Positions 15,010 to 25,888 of a stretch of DNA of 64,000 bases are shown here, piece by piece. The stretch is from Otatea glauca (Eukaryota > Streptophyta > Magnoliopsida > Poales > Poaceae). The notes under the pieces were generated by a model that was not told the origin of the DNA, ran no database searches, and was given only the letters and a program-made list of their open reading frames with translations. A program made the translations under genes and the position numbers. The stretch's first letter is position 1, and the number at the start of each line of letters is the position of its first letter. The DNA is taken from contig CM070722.1 in NCBI GenBank assembly GCA_036346275.1, positions 19,925,336 to 19,989,335 of the forward strand. The letters are read 5' to 3'.

Positions 15010-16371
15010 TACCTTTAAAACATTGGGAGAAAAATGAGATAGTATGTAATATATATCATAAACTCAGAATATATAATTAAAACAAGCCCGATAGAAGCCT
15101 CACCTAAAGATATAGAGGATTTTAAGATGCATATAGAAAAGTTGCTAAAATTAGGAGCAATAAGAGAGAGTAAAAGCTCACATAGGTCGCCAGCTTTTAT
15201 AGCAAGAAATTATTCAGAATTAGTAAGGGGTAAATCAAGGATGGTCATAAATTATAAGAGATTAAATGATAACACAATAGATGATGCGTACAACATCCCA
15301 AATAAATAGGAATGGATAAATAGAATACAAAGAAGTAAATACTTCTCAAAATTTGATTTAAAATTTGGGTTTTGGCAAGTTAAAATGGCGAAAGATTATA
15401 TAAAGTGGATAGCATTCACATATCCTCAAGGGCATTTCAAATGGCTGGTAATGCCTTTAGGCTTGAAAAATGCACACGCTATATTTCAAAGAAAAATGCA
15501 AAAAATATTTAATGAAAATCAAGTTTTTCTGCTGGTATATATTGATGATATTTTAATATTTTCAAAAACCTACAAAGAACACATTGCTCATCTTGAAATA
15601 TTCTTTAGAAAAGTAGAACAAAATGGGTTGATCTTATCAAAAAAGAAAATGGAAATATGTAAAGAAAGGATTAAGTTTTTAGGGCATGAAATAGGAGAAG
15701 GTAAGATATATCTACAAGAGCACATAGCTAAAAAGATATTACAGTTTCCAGACACTATGAATGATACAAAGTTGTTACAACAGTTTTTAGGAATCGTAAA
15801 TTACGCTCGAAACTATATAGAAAACCTACCTAAGTTAGCTGGTTCTTTATATGCTAAATTAAGAAAGAATGGTCAAAAATACTTTAACTCCGAAGATGTT
15901 AAGGTAGTGAGAAAAATTAAAGATGAAGTAAAAGATCTCAAGCCATTAGATTTACCTTTAGAATATAACTACTTCATTATAGAAACAGATGCATCTAAAA
16001 TAGGTTGGGGAGATATATTAAAGCAAAAACCCAACAAATACTCGCCAAAATCTGAAGAAAAAATATGTAGGTATGCTTCGGGAAGTTATAAGCTAAAAAC
16101 GGTAAACAACATAGATAGAGAAATTCTAGCAATTATATATCCACTAAATTCCTTTAGATTATATATAGGTTTTAAAGAGTTCATAGTTCGAACAGACAGT
16201 GAAGCTATATGTAGGTATTATAATCAAATTAATAGTAAGAAGAGTTCAACAAAAAGATGGGTGTTGTTCGAAGATATAATCTCAGGAAATGGATATAAAG
16301 TTAGTTTTGAGCATATAAAAGGTACTGATAATAAATTGCCTGATATATTCTCTCGATTGTCTATTTTGTAG
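15010..16371 (+). pseudogene. pararetroviral reverse transcriptase / RNase H region
   Basis: One frame spans 15127-16371, with a single in-frame TAG at 15307-15309. The RT palm is clear: a Met-Pro-Leu-Gly-Leu-Lys-Asn-Ala stretch (about 15451) and the catalytic Tyr-Ile-Asp-Asp box at 15538-15549. RNase H follows, with Glu-Thr-Asp-Ala-Ser at about 15985, a second acidic motif near 16195 and a final Asp-rich motif near 16340 ending Phe-Ser-Arg-Leu. The order protease-RT-RNase H without integrase marks a pararetrovirus, not an LTR retrotransposon. The upstream part (15010-15126) is in another frame. Confidence 0.88.
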
Positions 16372-16373
16372 GA

Positions 16374-17190
16374 ATGAAGAAATCAATGCTTCCAAATGGA
16401 GTAGAGGCGTATAACTTTGGAGGAGATAATAAATTAAGAATATTTCCTCCTAATACATTCAAATTTAAACCTAAAGATCATATTGATGTCAATGAAGTAC
16501 AGGAATGTATATTAGATAATTTTTGGTATCAGTATAATGTGAAGAGGGAAGATAAGGGTTATATGCTTTCAATATTAAATAGTTTGGCGGAATATTTCCA
16601 CATGACTAATAAGATAAATTTGCCAACAATAGAAATACCAGAAATATTGGAGCCTAAACCATTATATGTTATCTTTGAAGGAGCTAAACCGGGTATATAT
16701 ATCATTCGAAGAATTGATATCGGCTAAAATAGACTCAAAGCTATATGGAACAATATCCTGAAGAAAATATGGAGATATAGATGATGCGCTAAAGAATGCT
16801 AGAAAAATTTTAGGTCCTAATTATTATGTAGAGCCAATAGCTAGAGAATACATGACAAATTATAGAAGAGCTAAGAATAAGAAAGCAGTATACATGGCAC
16901 CAATAATAGACCTCAATGAAGATGAAATGTGAAGAAGAAACCAAAATATAAAGAATGTTTAATGAAAGAGGTGGAACCATTAGATGGAGAATATATAGAC
17001 CGGAAGATAGACGAGAAATTTGACATTATAGCGCCTCAACTAAAATCAGAACTAAAGAATGAAGTTATGGAAGAGATAAAGAAGGATACAGAAAAAAAAG
17101 ATTTGAAGAATTAAAGAAGTTAATAGATGATAAATTTGAAATTCCTCTTACGGGAGAAGAGGATATGGATATTGCCGGCCATGGGCAAAG
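16374..17190 (+). pseudogene. pararetroviral ORF4-like, with viroplasmin-like segment
   Basis: Two bases after the polyprotein stop a new ATG (16374) opens a 117-residue frame. Coding character continues in a second frame (about 16728-16931) and a third (16929-17114, Lys/Glu-rich, probably coiled coil). A Leu-Tyr-Val-Ile-Phe-Glu-Gly-Ala-Lys-Pro-Gly-Ile-Tyr segment (about 16665), followed later by Asp-Asp-Ala-Leu-Lys-Asn-Ala-Arg, resembles the small fold shared by caulimovirus viroplasmin and RNase H1 N-termini. A separate fourth ORF is typical of tungroviruses, where the product (P46) has been linked to silencing suppression. Assigning that role here would be inference. At least two frame breaks. 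Confidence 0.5.
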
Positions 17191-17282
17191 ATAAATAAAT
17201 CTGGTTAATCTTGAAGAAGAATATAATATTATGCAAAAAGTATAAAAGAAAAGGCTATTCTATTATGGGAATCCTACATACT

Positions 17283-17520
17283 ACTTTCCCCCGTGAAGTG
17301 CGGATTGGCATATGGAAGATACTTTCTTCCGTTAAGTACGGATTGGCATATGAAAGAAGAGACTGTCGCACCAATAAGTGAAGCGAAGAGTCCAGAAGAC
17401 ATTTGAAGTTGCCTGAAGGACAATTATTGATGCTCTACAGGAAGGAATACAGGGCCAGGGCAATAATTCATCAAGACCTCGGCACCACTGAGTTTGGCTA
17501 TAAAAGGAGAAGCCTCTCCA
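17283..17520 (+). promoter_or_regulatory. pararetroviral promoter with duplicated element and TATA box
   Basis: Two direct repeats of about 37 bp (17283-17319 and 17321-17358) share CGGATTGGCATATG and look like duplicated enhancer elements. A TATA box, GGCTATAAAAGG, lies at 17496-17507, so transcription should begin near 17530. Position after ORF4 and before the leader matches the single promoter of tungro- and badnaviruses. No promoter activity can be judged from sequence. Confidence 0.7.
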
Positions 17521-17800
17521 CTGCGAAGGAGCACGACGAAGAAGAGCATCCGAATTAGCAGAAGAGAAAACTCTGCCACTCTCCACCTTCTCCACCCACA
17601 ACACCTCTAGTATAAGCTTAGGAGTGAGGAAGAAGCAAGAAACCCTTTGCTGCCTTGCTACTCCAAACTCCCACTAGTAGTATAGTACTTCCTAATATTA
17701 AGCCTTCTGGATATATTGTCCGAAGGCTTGTAAAGCAGTAAGGTATTATAAGGTAATTCCTCTTTGTGCTAGAATGTTCGGGGCTCCCAAAAGGGAAAAC
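17521..17800 (+). other. pararetroviral leader fragment
   Basis: Pyrimidine- and purine-rich non-coding sequence downstream of the TATA box, with short upstream frames as in caulimovirid leaders. It ends at 17800, where TATG repeats take over. The rest of the leader between this point and ORF1 is either the 10513-10615 segment or lost. No tRNA-Met-complementary primer site was found. Confidence 0.5.
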
Positions 17801-17801
17801 C

Positions 17802-17802
<1 letters not shown>

Positions 17803-17832
<30 letters not shown>

Positions 17833-17940
17833 TGTATGTATGTATGTATGTATGTATGTATGTATGTATGTATGTATGTATGTATGTATGTATGTATGTA
17901 TGTATGTGTGTGTGTGTGTGTGTCTATATACACACATACA
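17803..17940. repeat. (TATG)n microsatellite
   Basis: About 26 TATG units, then a short TG tract and CTATATACACACATACA. It mirrors the tract at the left edge of the pararetrovirus, as if the virus had entered one repeat array. Confidence 0.97.
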
Positions 17941-17943
17941 TAT

Positions 17944-18215
17944 TCTGACGTATACTTAAACAATAATTTTAAGATACTCCAATGTGTCATTGTAGAAAAA
18001 AAATTCATCGAAGCTCTTTATTTTTCTATATACCCTTTTCCATATGAAAAATAAGTATATACATAAATTATGCTATAAAGACTGGACCATGACGAAATTG
18101 TTAATGGAACTCACTTTGGAGTATCTTATAATCAGTATTAGAGTATGCTCAGAATGATAAAGAGGTATAAAAATATCATTTAACCGGTATACTTAGAGTG
18201 GGAGTATGTAATATA
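17944..18215. mobile_element. foldback MITE copy 2, left end missing
   Basis: Matches copy 1 from GTATAC through AAGATACTCCAA, the central AT-rich arm and CTTTGGAGTATCTTATAA to a TATACTTAGAGTGGGAGTATG right arm. The outermost left ~60 bp are absent, as if lost into the TATG tract. It is followed by alternating TA/CA repeats. Confidence 0.65.
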
Positions 18216-18260
18216 TACATATATATGTATATATACATCTATGTATATATACACATATAA

Positions 18261-18650
18261 GCAACATATCCAGTGAAAACCCTCAATACCGTGAAAACTT
18301 CACAAAACCCATGTGTATTAGTTTTGAAACATTCTCAAAAAATTACCATACGTAAGGAAGGTAAGCTTCTACAATCCAATAAAATTTAAAGACCAAACTC
18401 AATCGCATTTGAAAAGATATGAAAAAGACAAACAGAGAGACGAATAGTGCTAAACAGTGAAAACCACTATTTAGGCTGAATTTTTCTTTTTCGTATCTTT
18501 CAAATACCATTGAGTTTGCTTTTGAAATTTTATAGGATTGTAGAAGCTCACGTCCCCTACATATGGTAATTTTTTAAGAATTTTTCAAAACTTGTACACA
18601 TGGGTTCCACGAGTTTTCACGGTAAAAAGGGTTTTCACTCGATATGTTGC
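18261..18650. mobile_element. foldback MITE with GCAACATATC termini
   Basis: A ~390-bp non-coding element. The left end GCAACATATCCAGTGAAAACCC is mirrored by the right end GGGTTTTCACTCGATATGTTGC, and a second inverted block (CCGTGAAAACT / AGTTTTCACGG) lies inside it. The interior carries the TCTCAAAAAATTACCATACGTA and AAGACCAAACTCAATC motifs that also build the ~715-bp repeats of copies A and B. TA/CA repeats flank both sides. A third left end is seen at 21512. Confidence 0.7.
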
Positions 18651-18711
18651 CATACATATATACATGTATATATACATACATATACATGTGTATGTATGTA
18701 TATATATATAT
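18651..18711. repeat. TA/CA microsatellite
   Basis: Alternating ATACATATATACATG-type repeats between two MITEs. Confidence 0.85.
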
Positions 18712-18977
18712 AGGAAACCTTTTTCGTACTCCTAGGAGTACATACTCTCACTTCTAATATACTACTTAAATGAACGTGTTATACTCCTTTATCACTTTTG
18801 TTATACTTAAATACTAATTCTAAGATACTCCAATGCGACATCGTTGAAAAAATTCATTGGAGCCCTTTTTTCAAATATATCGCCCTTTCATATGTAAAAG
18901 GAGCAAATACATAATTATGATATAAAAAGCGGGCTTTGATGAATTTTTTCATGTAACTCACTTTGGAGTATCTTATA
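18712..18977. mobile_element. foldback MITE copy 3, right half missing
   Basis: Begins TAGGAAACC like copy 1 and follows it through TACTCC, TATACT and AGATACTCCAA to CTTTGGAGTATCTTATA at 18977. There it is replaced by the inverted tandem-repeat element. The break at TTATA suggests a junction inside the MITE. Confidence 0.65.
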
Positions 18978-21357
18978 GCAACCTGGTAGTAAATCAAGAA
19001 TACATTTTACTGAAGAACAACAGACGCAATTACTATCAAATCTACTACCAGTTAATGCGTATTGTAGTTTGTACATAATTCTATTTCTTCTTTATTTTAG
19101 CAATATCTTTTTATTGGTAGCTCGGATTTACAAATGGTTTTCACTAGTAGCTTACTGACGATGAGATAAATAAAATGATATAAGTCTCGCTATTAGAAAA
19201 TAGTTTTCCTGACTTGTAACATAAAATATTATATGTACAAAATAAAATTGCTACATATGCATCATGAAATTACTACATCTGCAACATATTCTGCACATAT
19301 TAGTTATTTGGTAGTAAAGTTCATAAAAATTATATGTACAAGTTCTAAACAATTCTCAAAAAATTACCATAGGTAGGGAATATGGGTTTCTACAGCCTTG
19401 AAAATTTTGAATATCAACCTTAGTCGCATTTGAAAGATATGAAGATGACAAAATTTTCATATCTTTCAAATGTGACTGAGTTTAGTATTCAAATTTACAA
19501 GGCTGTAGAAGCTCACATTCCCTACATATGGTAATCTTTTGAGAATTTTTCAAAACCTGTACATATGGTTTTCATTAATAAAAAATTAATTTTGTTTGCC
19601 AGACCAGCAATTTTTTAAAATTTGAAGACCAAACTCAATCTCATTTGAAAGATATGAAATTGACAAAGCACTAAATAGTGAAAAATCACTAGTCTACCAA
19701 ATTTGATTTTTTTCATATCTTTCAGGTGATATTGATTTTGGTATTCAAATTTTTCATGGTTGTATAATCACACCTCACCTATCTTTATTAATTTTTGAGA
19801 ATTTTTTAAAATGTGTACATATGGTTTTCATAAATAAGAATTTAGTTTTGCTTGCCGGACCTGCAATAAAAAGTTTGAAAAATTATCAAAAAATTACCAC
19901 AAGTAGGGGAGGAGAGCTTCTACAAACCTATAAAATTTGAAAATCAAACTCAATCGGATTTGAGAGATATGAAAATAACAAAGTGCCAAACAGTAGCATA
20001 TACTATGTTTTGCTGTTAGAAAAATAATATTTTTCTCTGAATTTTTTTAAAAAAATTACCACACGTAGGGGAGATTACATTCTACAACCCTGCAAAATTT
20101 GAAGACTAAACACAATTAGATTTAAGAGATATGAAAAATATAAAGTGCTAAACAACAACCTATACTACCTTTTGCTGTCAATAAAACTACATTTTATGTC
20201 TATTACTTAACGTGTTACTATGTGCTATACATAGCAACCTTATGCTGTAAAATCTATAAAAATCATATGTATAAATTTTCAAAAAATCTCAAAACATAAC
20301 CATATGTAAGGTATGTGAGTTTCTAAAGCCCTGCTAAATTTGAAGACCAAACTCAATCTTGTTTGAAAAATATGAAATTGACAAAGCACTAAACAGTGAA
20401 AAATCACTAGTCTACCGAATTTGTCTTTTTCATATCATTCAGCTGATATTGATTTTGGTATTAAAATTTTACAGGGTTGTATAATCTCACCTCACCTATC
20501 TATAGTAATTTTTTGACAATTTTTAAAAACATGTACTTATGGTTTTCATAAAGAAGAATTTAGTTCTTTTTGCCGGACTTGCAATAAAAAGATTGAAAAA
20601 TTCTCAAAAAATTACCACACGTACAGGATGTGAGTTTCTACAAACCTATAAAATTTGAAGACCAAAATCAATCGGATTTGAGAGATATGAAAATAACAAA
20701 GTGCCGAACAGCAGCATATGCTATGTTTTGCTGTTAGAAAAATAACATTTTACTCTTAAAAATTCTAAAACAATTACCAAACCTAGGGGAGATGATATTC
20801 TACAACCCTGTAAAATTTGAAGACCAAACTCAATCGGATTTGAGAGATATGAAAATAACAAAGTGCCAAACAACTTCACATACTATCGTTTACTATCAAG
20901 AAAAAAACATTTTACTTCCTATTACTCAAGATGTTACTATATCCTCTGTAAAGCTATTGTTTAACACATTGTTTTAGTATGGTAACATCTGGTTTAATAG
21001 CTCGTAGCATGTCATTTGTTTGTATAGTAAAAGGTCTAAAGTTCATGAAAAACATATGTACATATTTTGAAAAATTCTCAAAAAATTACCATATGTAGAG
21101 GATGTGAGATTCTACGATCCTAAAAAATTTGAAGACCAAAATCATTCTCATTTTAAAGTTATGGCTAAATAAAAAAAAGACAGATTCATGTAGAAACAAG
21201 AAGTGGCATTTATTAGTCATTTACTAGGTTGATTTAGTACACAGGACAAACGCTAATTTATTGCTTGCTAATTAATGCCATGAATTGGGCTTGGTCAATA
21301 TGGAAAGATGGCTGGCGAGTAGAATATACTATTCTACTCGTAGCTGCGGAATAGTAT
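18978..21357. mobile_element. tandem-repeat-bearing element, copy B (inverted)
   Basis: This is the reverse-complement relative of copy A. TTAATGCGTATTGTAGTTTG (19053) mirrors sequence at 9837-9860, and the end near 21300-21350 (GTAGAATATACTATTCTAC) mirrors the start of copy A. The same ~715-bp period is visible: AGCACTAAA(T/C)AGTGAAAAATC at 19668 and 20385. From 19321 to 19575 the motif is folded into a local palindrome centred near 19450. It has no reading frame of note. TA/CA repeats bound the right side. Confidence 0.65.
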
Positions 21358-21478
21358 ATCTATACACATATATATATATACACATATATGTGTATATATA
21401 TACACATATACATATACATACATATATACATATATATATACATACATATATACATATATACATATATGTATACATACA

Positions 21479-21510
<32 letters not shown>

Positions 21511-21511
21511 G
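21358..21511. repeat. TA/CA/CATA microsatellite
   Basis: Alternating TATA, CACATA and CATA runs. Frames through it encode only repetitive Tyr-Ile-His peptides. Confidence 0.95.
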
Positions 21512-21560
21512 GCAACATATCCAATGAAAACCATTCTCACCGTGAAAACGTAGAAAGCGA
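21512..21560. mobile_element. left end of GCAACATATC foldback MITE
   Basis: GCAACATATCCAATGAAAACC followed by CACCGTGAAAACG matches the left terminus of the element at 18261. The remainder is absent. Confidence 0.55.
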
Positions 21561-22315
21561 TAAACACATACAAAAACTTAGTCCTACACACTTAAGTCTT
21601 GTACAAAAACTTCAAGAACTTCTTTCAAACTCAAAAATCGATAAACACATACAAAAGGCAAAACTTTTTCTCCGCAAAGCAACAAAACATGACCAACAAA
21701 ACCAATATCTAGAAAGGTAGTAATAGCAACCAGAAAGGATTCATCACTAAACTTTTTTTCTTTGTCTCCGACATTAAAGAAATAACAAAAGAAACCTTCA
21801 CAACAAACTTTTCGATCTAAGACATATTAGACAATAACTCTCCCCTATAAGAGGTTCCTAAACCTCTAGTGGTGGCTCTACCCAGCCACACCCACAACCA
21901 TGGCCCTTACCAATGCCAAAAGATCATGACCGAAACCCTTCGGCACAACTAATTGACCTAAACACAATTAGTCAATCAGCTCTTTCATAATCATAACATT
22001 ATGCATCATCATAACATTATGCATCATCATAACATCATACATCATCAAAACATATCATTCGTCATAACTCAAATAAAATATTACAACGCAATGCAATGAT
22101 TTACCATACTCTTCCTAGTGTGCATCAGATTGTGTTAAGTTTTAAATTAGTTAACCAACCTATATTAGATTTTTAAGGTTATTGTCTTGTGGAAACATTT
22201 TAAGGATTATAAACCTAAGCCATGTTTCTAATTTTCCAAGTCAAAATTTTAGTTTACTCTAGAGTAATTTGCTAATTTCAAACACCACGGACCTAAAGCC
22301 TGCTTTGATACCAAC
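21561..22315 (-). mobile_element. gypsy 5' internal fragment with primer-binding site
   Basis: On the minus strand, directly after the LTR end, lies TGGTATCAAAGC (plus 22302-22313), two bases from the LTR. This is the tRNA-Met-type primer-binding site of grass gypsy elements. Non-coding leader follows; the gag gene is not seen. The leftmost ~180 bp (AACACATACAAAA-type repeats around 21560-21660) may be unrelated filler. The fragment shows that the LTR at 22316 is a 5' LTR with respect to this side. Confidence 0.6.
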
Positions 22316-25300
22316 TGTAACACCCCGGCACCCTGTGTGCCCAAAGTGTCACTACATCAAGCACAACTAACCAATAAAGAGCAACTTTAAGATTAAATTC
22401 AGCGAGAACACTATCCATTCTAAATAATTTTTCAGCAACAAAAATCTCTCTAAATAATCACTACGCAACAACTACAACTTAATAATGCAAGGAAGGGTAA
22501 AGAAAGATAACAATAACATCTCTACACAAATGTTTAACTCGATCTCAACTTAAGAAAATAAGCCACATATAATACTTAACAAGACAACCATAATGACAAC
22601 CATAAACTCAACACATTACTTATCAAGACCAAAACCAAGGTATAACCAAAGTCTCATTCCACAAATTGGAATCGGATACAATAAACTTACGAACACGGTC
22701 ATCTAAATTCAGTGATAACAAGTGGAGTGATGGTGCTACAACCCCTTCCCAGACGCCGATCTCAAATTACCTAAAAACATTTAAATAAACAAGCGTGAGT
22801 CCAAAACTCAGCAAAGTCCATCATACCAGTAAATAATACTTAAGAATAAATCATGGCACTGTCAATTCATATGTTCTAATCATACATGGAAATGAACATA
22901 GTAATTTAAAATGCACTTGTCACCATCCATGTGTCAGGACCTGGATTTGCAAATCCGAAACCCTTTGTGTATACTGCACTAGTCCAGGATCACGCTAGTG
23001 CACACAGTGGAAACATAGATGAAATATCATTCCATACAACGAATTAACTAAGAAATAGGCAAATTATTATTAAATAAAGCAAACGACCTTATGGTCAATG
23101 TTTACACCACTATGCCTTAAGGGCTTAAGAAACAAATAAACAATTGTAGCGGAAAAGATAACTTAGGCCATTTGACATGCCACAAGCAATCGTCTGGGAA
23201 TGCCTTCCTTATCCACGTAGTCTTCATAGAATTACTCCTCATGATATTCATTATTTCCTGGTCCTTCCTCAGCAACTGATCAACAAAGGCGTATAGCCGT
23301 GAATACAAAAAGTACTCAGCAAGCCGTAGGAAATGATACAATATATTCATGCACGGCTTGACAAGGATAGCCATATGGTTCATTTGCAGAAAGCAATAAC
23401 TTGAATTGAAGTACAGTAAATAGATTGAAAGCACATTTATGAAAAGAAAATAAATAACTGGTAAATCAATGATAGATAACATGAACAGAATGGTGAGGCA
23501 TCACCCTACACCATCCAAAACAATTATCAAACCACTAGTTCAACAGTATAACTTTAGATAACAAAACAATAGTGAACTCCCTGTTCACATCCCAACAATT
23601 CCACATTTCCACATTTCATGAAACACTCTATACCCCGTGTGAAATTCCCGGGCTTGTCTATGACCGCGGACGCGGCTATTCGAATAGTTTTACACTCTGC
23701 AGAGATTGTACTTCTTTACCCACAAGACATGATCATCTCTTTGTGCAATCGATATTAACACACTTCCTTTGGTGTGCCGCAGAGAGATCATGACAAAGCC
23801 TTTACAATGCCCTATCTAAACTCGGTACTGCCCAATAAGGTTTCGCCCCTCGGGTCCCCCTCTTGAGCTATGTGAGTCTACCCGTTCACTCCGGAACCCA
23901 CACCACCAATTAGCAGTACTTAAGGCTAGACATTGCAAATTAATCAGATAGGTCTGTCCCATACTAGACTTATGGTAATACGGTTAGGCCCAGTTCAATG
24001 GCGTATAAGATTAAGTCCTTAAGTTGTCTCAGGCAAGACATCCACATCCCAATGTGCTAGAAAGCACCCCCTTTACTGTACGATCACTTGCCCGAGGGAA
24101 AACTACTTTGTTCAACCAAGGCCAATGGCAAACCCCGCTATGGTACAACAAATTTTATAGCAGCGGCTATCAGCCACAATTCAATATCTCATTAAGTCAA
24201 GATTAACATTATTCAACATGTGATATGAATCCCATCGTACAACTAAGCATGTCTAAGCATAGCTACGGTAACCTAGTGTTGGTAGTATATTCATGTCCAA
24301 CTAATAATGTCCCAACATAGGTTTAATAGTGGATACATGGCTTCCCAATAATCAAGGTGGTATAATGTCAACTAGGTACATAGCTAATCCCGACAAATAA
24401 TCATTGTATAGAAATAGCATGCAATTGTATAAAGCAAAGTACTTTTGCAAACATAGGTTCAATATGATCAAAGGTTACGACTTGCCTTGCTGATCTAGTG
24501 CTGAGTCTTGGTCTTCGAAGTCTCTGTTTGCTCCCTCGGAATTTGCGCCTACCGGAAAAGAAAGCAACGAAACCAAATAAATACCAAACAGAGACTCAAA
24601 CAAGCTGAAAACTGAAAATAAATGGCTCTGGAAGGTAGAGCTTGATTTTAGAAAAATTTAGAAACTTGAATCGCCTCAATCGGAGTTCGTATGAGAGAGA
24701 ACAAGCCTCCGAAAGATTAAATTAAGAGAAAAAGGCTGAAAATAAAAAAATCCGAATTTCCCGATTTAATTTTCTATTGGAAAATCGATTTATTGCGCAA
24801 TGCTGAGATCATCTGGTATTCGGTGGACTCGGTCCATGGCACTGCGATCGGTCCACCGTGCACCCGGCTCACAGATGACGTCATCGCGGAGGTGGCTGAC
24901 ATGCGGCGCTGACACGACGCACATGCGGGTGTTGACGCAGGCGCTGACGCTGACGACGCGTGTCACGCATCCAACAACGAGTAGAGCATAATCAGACGGC
25001 AGAGAAACGTGGCCGCGGCGATTGCGACGTGGCACGATCAGAAGCGCACGTTATCGATCGGACGGCCATGGATCGGCGGAGTAGGTCGACGGCGAGGCGG
25101 CACAACTCACCGGCCACAAAGAAGATGATGCAACCTTCGATGGAAACACGACGGATCGGGCGTGGGTCGGTGCGGATCTAGGAGGGCTCAACACGGGCGA
25201 CTCAATGACGCAAACGGGGATGGCGGAGGAGCACCAGTGGCGAAGATCCAAGCGGAGGAAGACCACAGTTGCGGCGGAGGGCTCCGGCAAGCAAGAACTC

Positions 25301-25877
25301 GGCAAGGGCAGCGTCTCGGGCGACAAGAAATAGGGCGAACGAAGCGGCAGCGCAAGAGGAATTTCGGGAGGGGTGCGGTAGTGCTTTTATAGCCCTCGGG
25401 AGGCGTGTAGAGCGTGGAATCTGAGAGCGGCGGTGTGCGGTCCGCGGACTCCAGCGGCGGCTAGGGTTAGGGTTTCTTGGTCGGCGCGCGGTGACGTGGC
25501 GCAATCTCAGCCGCACACGAGGCGCCAATCGGATGGTCCACACGACGTGCGGGCTGGCTGGGCCGGGCCGAGCGCACGGGCGGAGTGGAGCGGGAAAATG
25601 GGCCAAGCGGAAATTCGGCCCGAGAAGATTTTCGAATTAATAAATCCAAATAAAAGCTAATAAATTCAAATAAATATCAAATAAATTCAGAAAAATCTCC
25701 AAAAATACAAAAAAATTCCTTGAAGCACAATGAAAATCTTTAATTTGATGAATAGTTTAGTCAAATTAAATCCTTTCATTAATGGAATATCAGATTAAGC
25801 TTGGATTAATTCAGCGAAATTGCAAATGGTTCATTTTAAATTCAAACATTCCAAAACTCAAATTTTGGGATGTTACA
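22316..25877 (-). mobile_element. Tekay-like chromovirus LTR (3.56 kb)
   Basis: The sequence is bounded by TGTAACACCCCGG (22316) and GGGATGTTACA (ends 25877). To the right is a polypurine tract (complement of AACCTCCCCTCCTA) and a pol gene ending in a chromodomain, so it is the 3' LTR of that element in minus orientation. To the left is a primer-binding site, so it is also a 5' LTR. LTRs of this length are usual in the Tekay clade. The interior has a GC-rich segment (24790-25640) that holds the promoter. Open frames in that segment on both strands are composition effects. Confidence 0.8.
25382..25398 (-). promoter_or_regulatory. TATA box of the Tekay-like LTR
   Basis: The minus strand reads GAGGGCTATAAAAGCAC, a good plant TATA box, just upstream of (minus sense) the rest of the LTR. 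It fits the U3/R boundary of the LTR. Confidence 0.6.
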
Positions 25878-25888
25878 AACCTCCCCTC

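Larger units (their letters stand above)
10513..17800 (+). mobile_element. endogenous pararetrovirus, tungrovirus-like, broken
   Basis: About 7.3 kb of AT-rich sequence has the gene order of a rice-tungro-type caulimovirid: two small ORFs, a long polyprotein (movement, coat, protease, RT-RNase H), a fourth ORF, then a TATA promoter and leader. It is near the length of one viral genome and is linearised within the leader, so the promoter lies at the right end. Every long ORF is interrupted by stops or frame changes, so this is a fossil. It lies inside a TATG microsatellite. I did not find the tRNA-Met primer-binding site, and that part of the leader is probably missing. Confidence 0.85.

Noticed and set aside
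10513..17800. Ordinary LTR retrotransposon
   Set aside because: No LTRs, no integrase, two small ORFs before the polyprotein and a TATA promoter after ORF4 point to a pararetrovirus.
17746..18054. Repetitive frames across the second TATG tract
   Set aside because: Same microsatellite artefact.
24790..25660. Overlapping frames on both strands in GC-rich DNA
   Set aside because: They lie in the promoter part of the Tekay-like LTR. The frames reflect GC content and show no domain.
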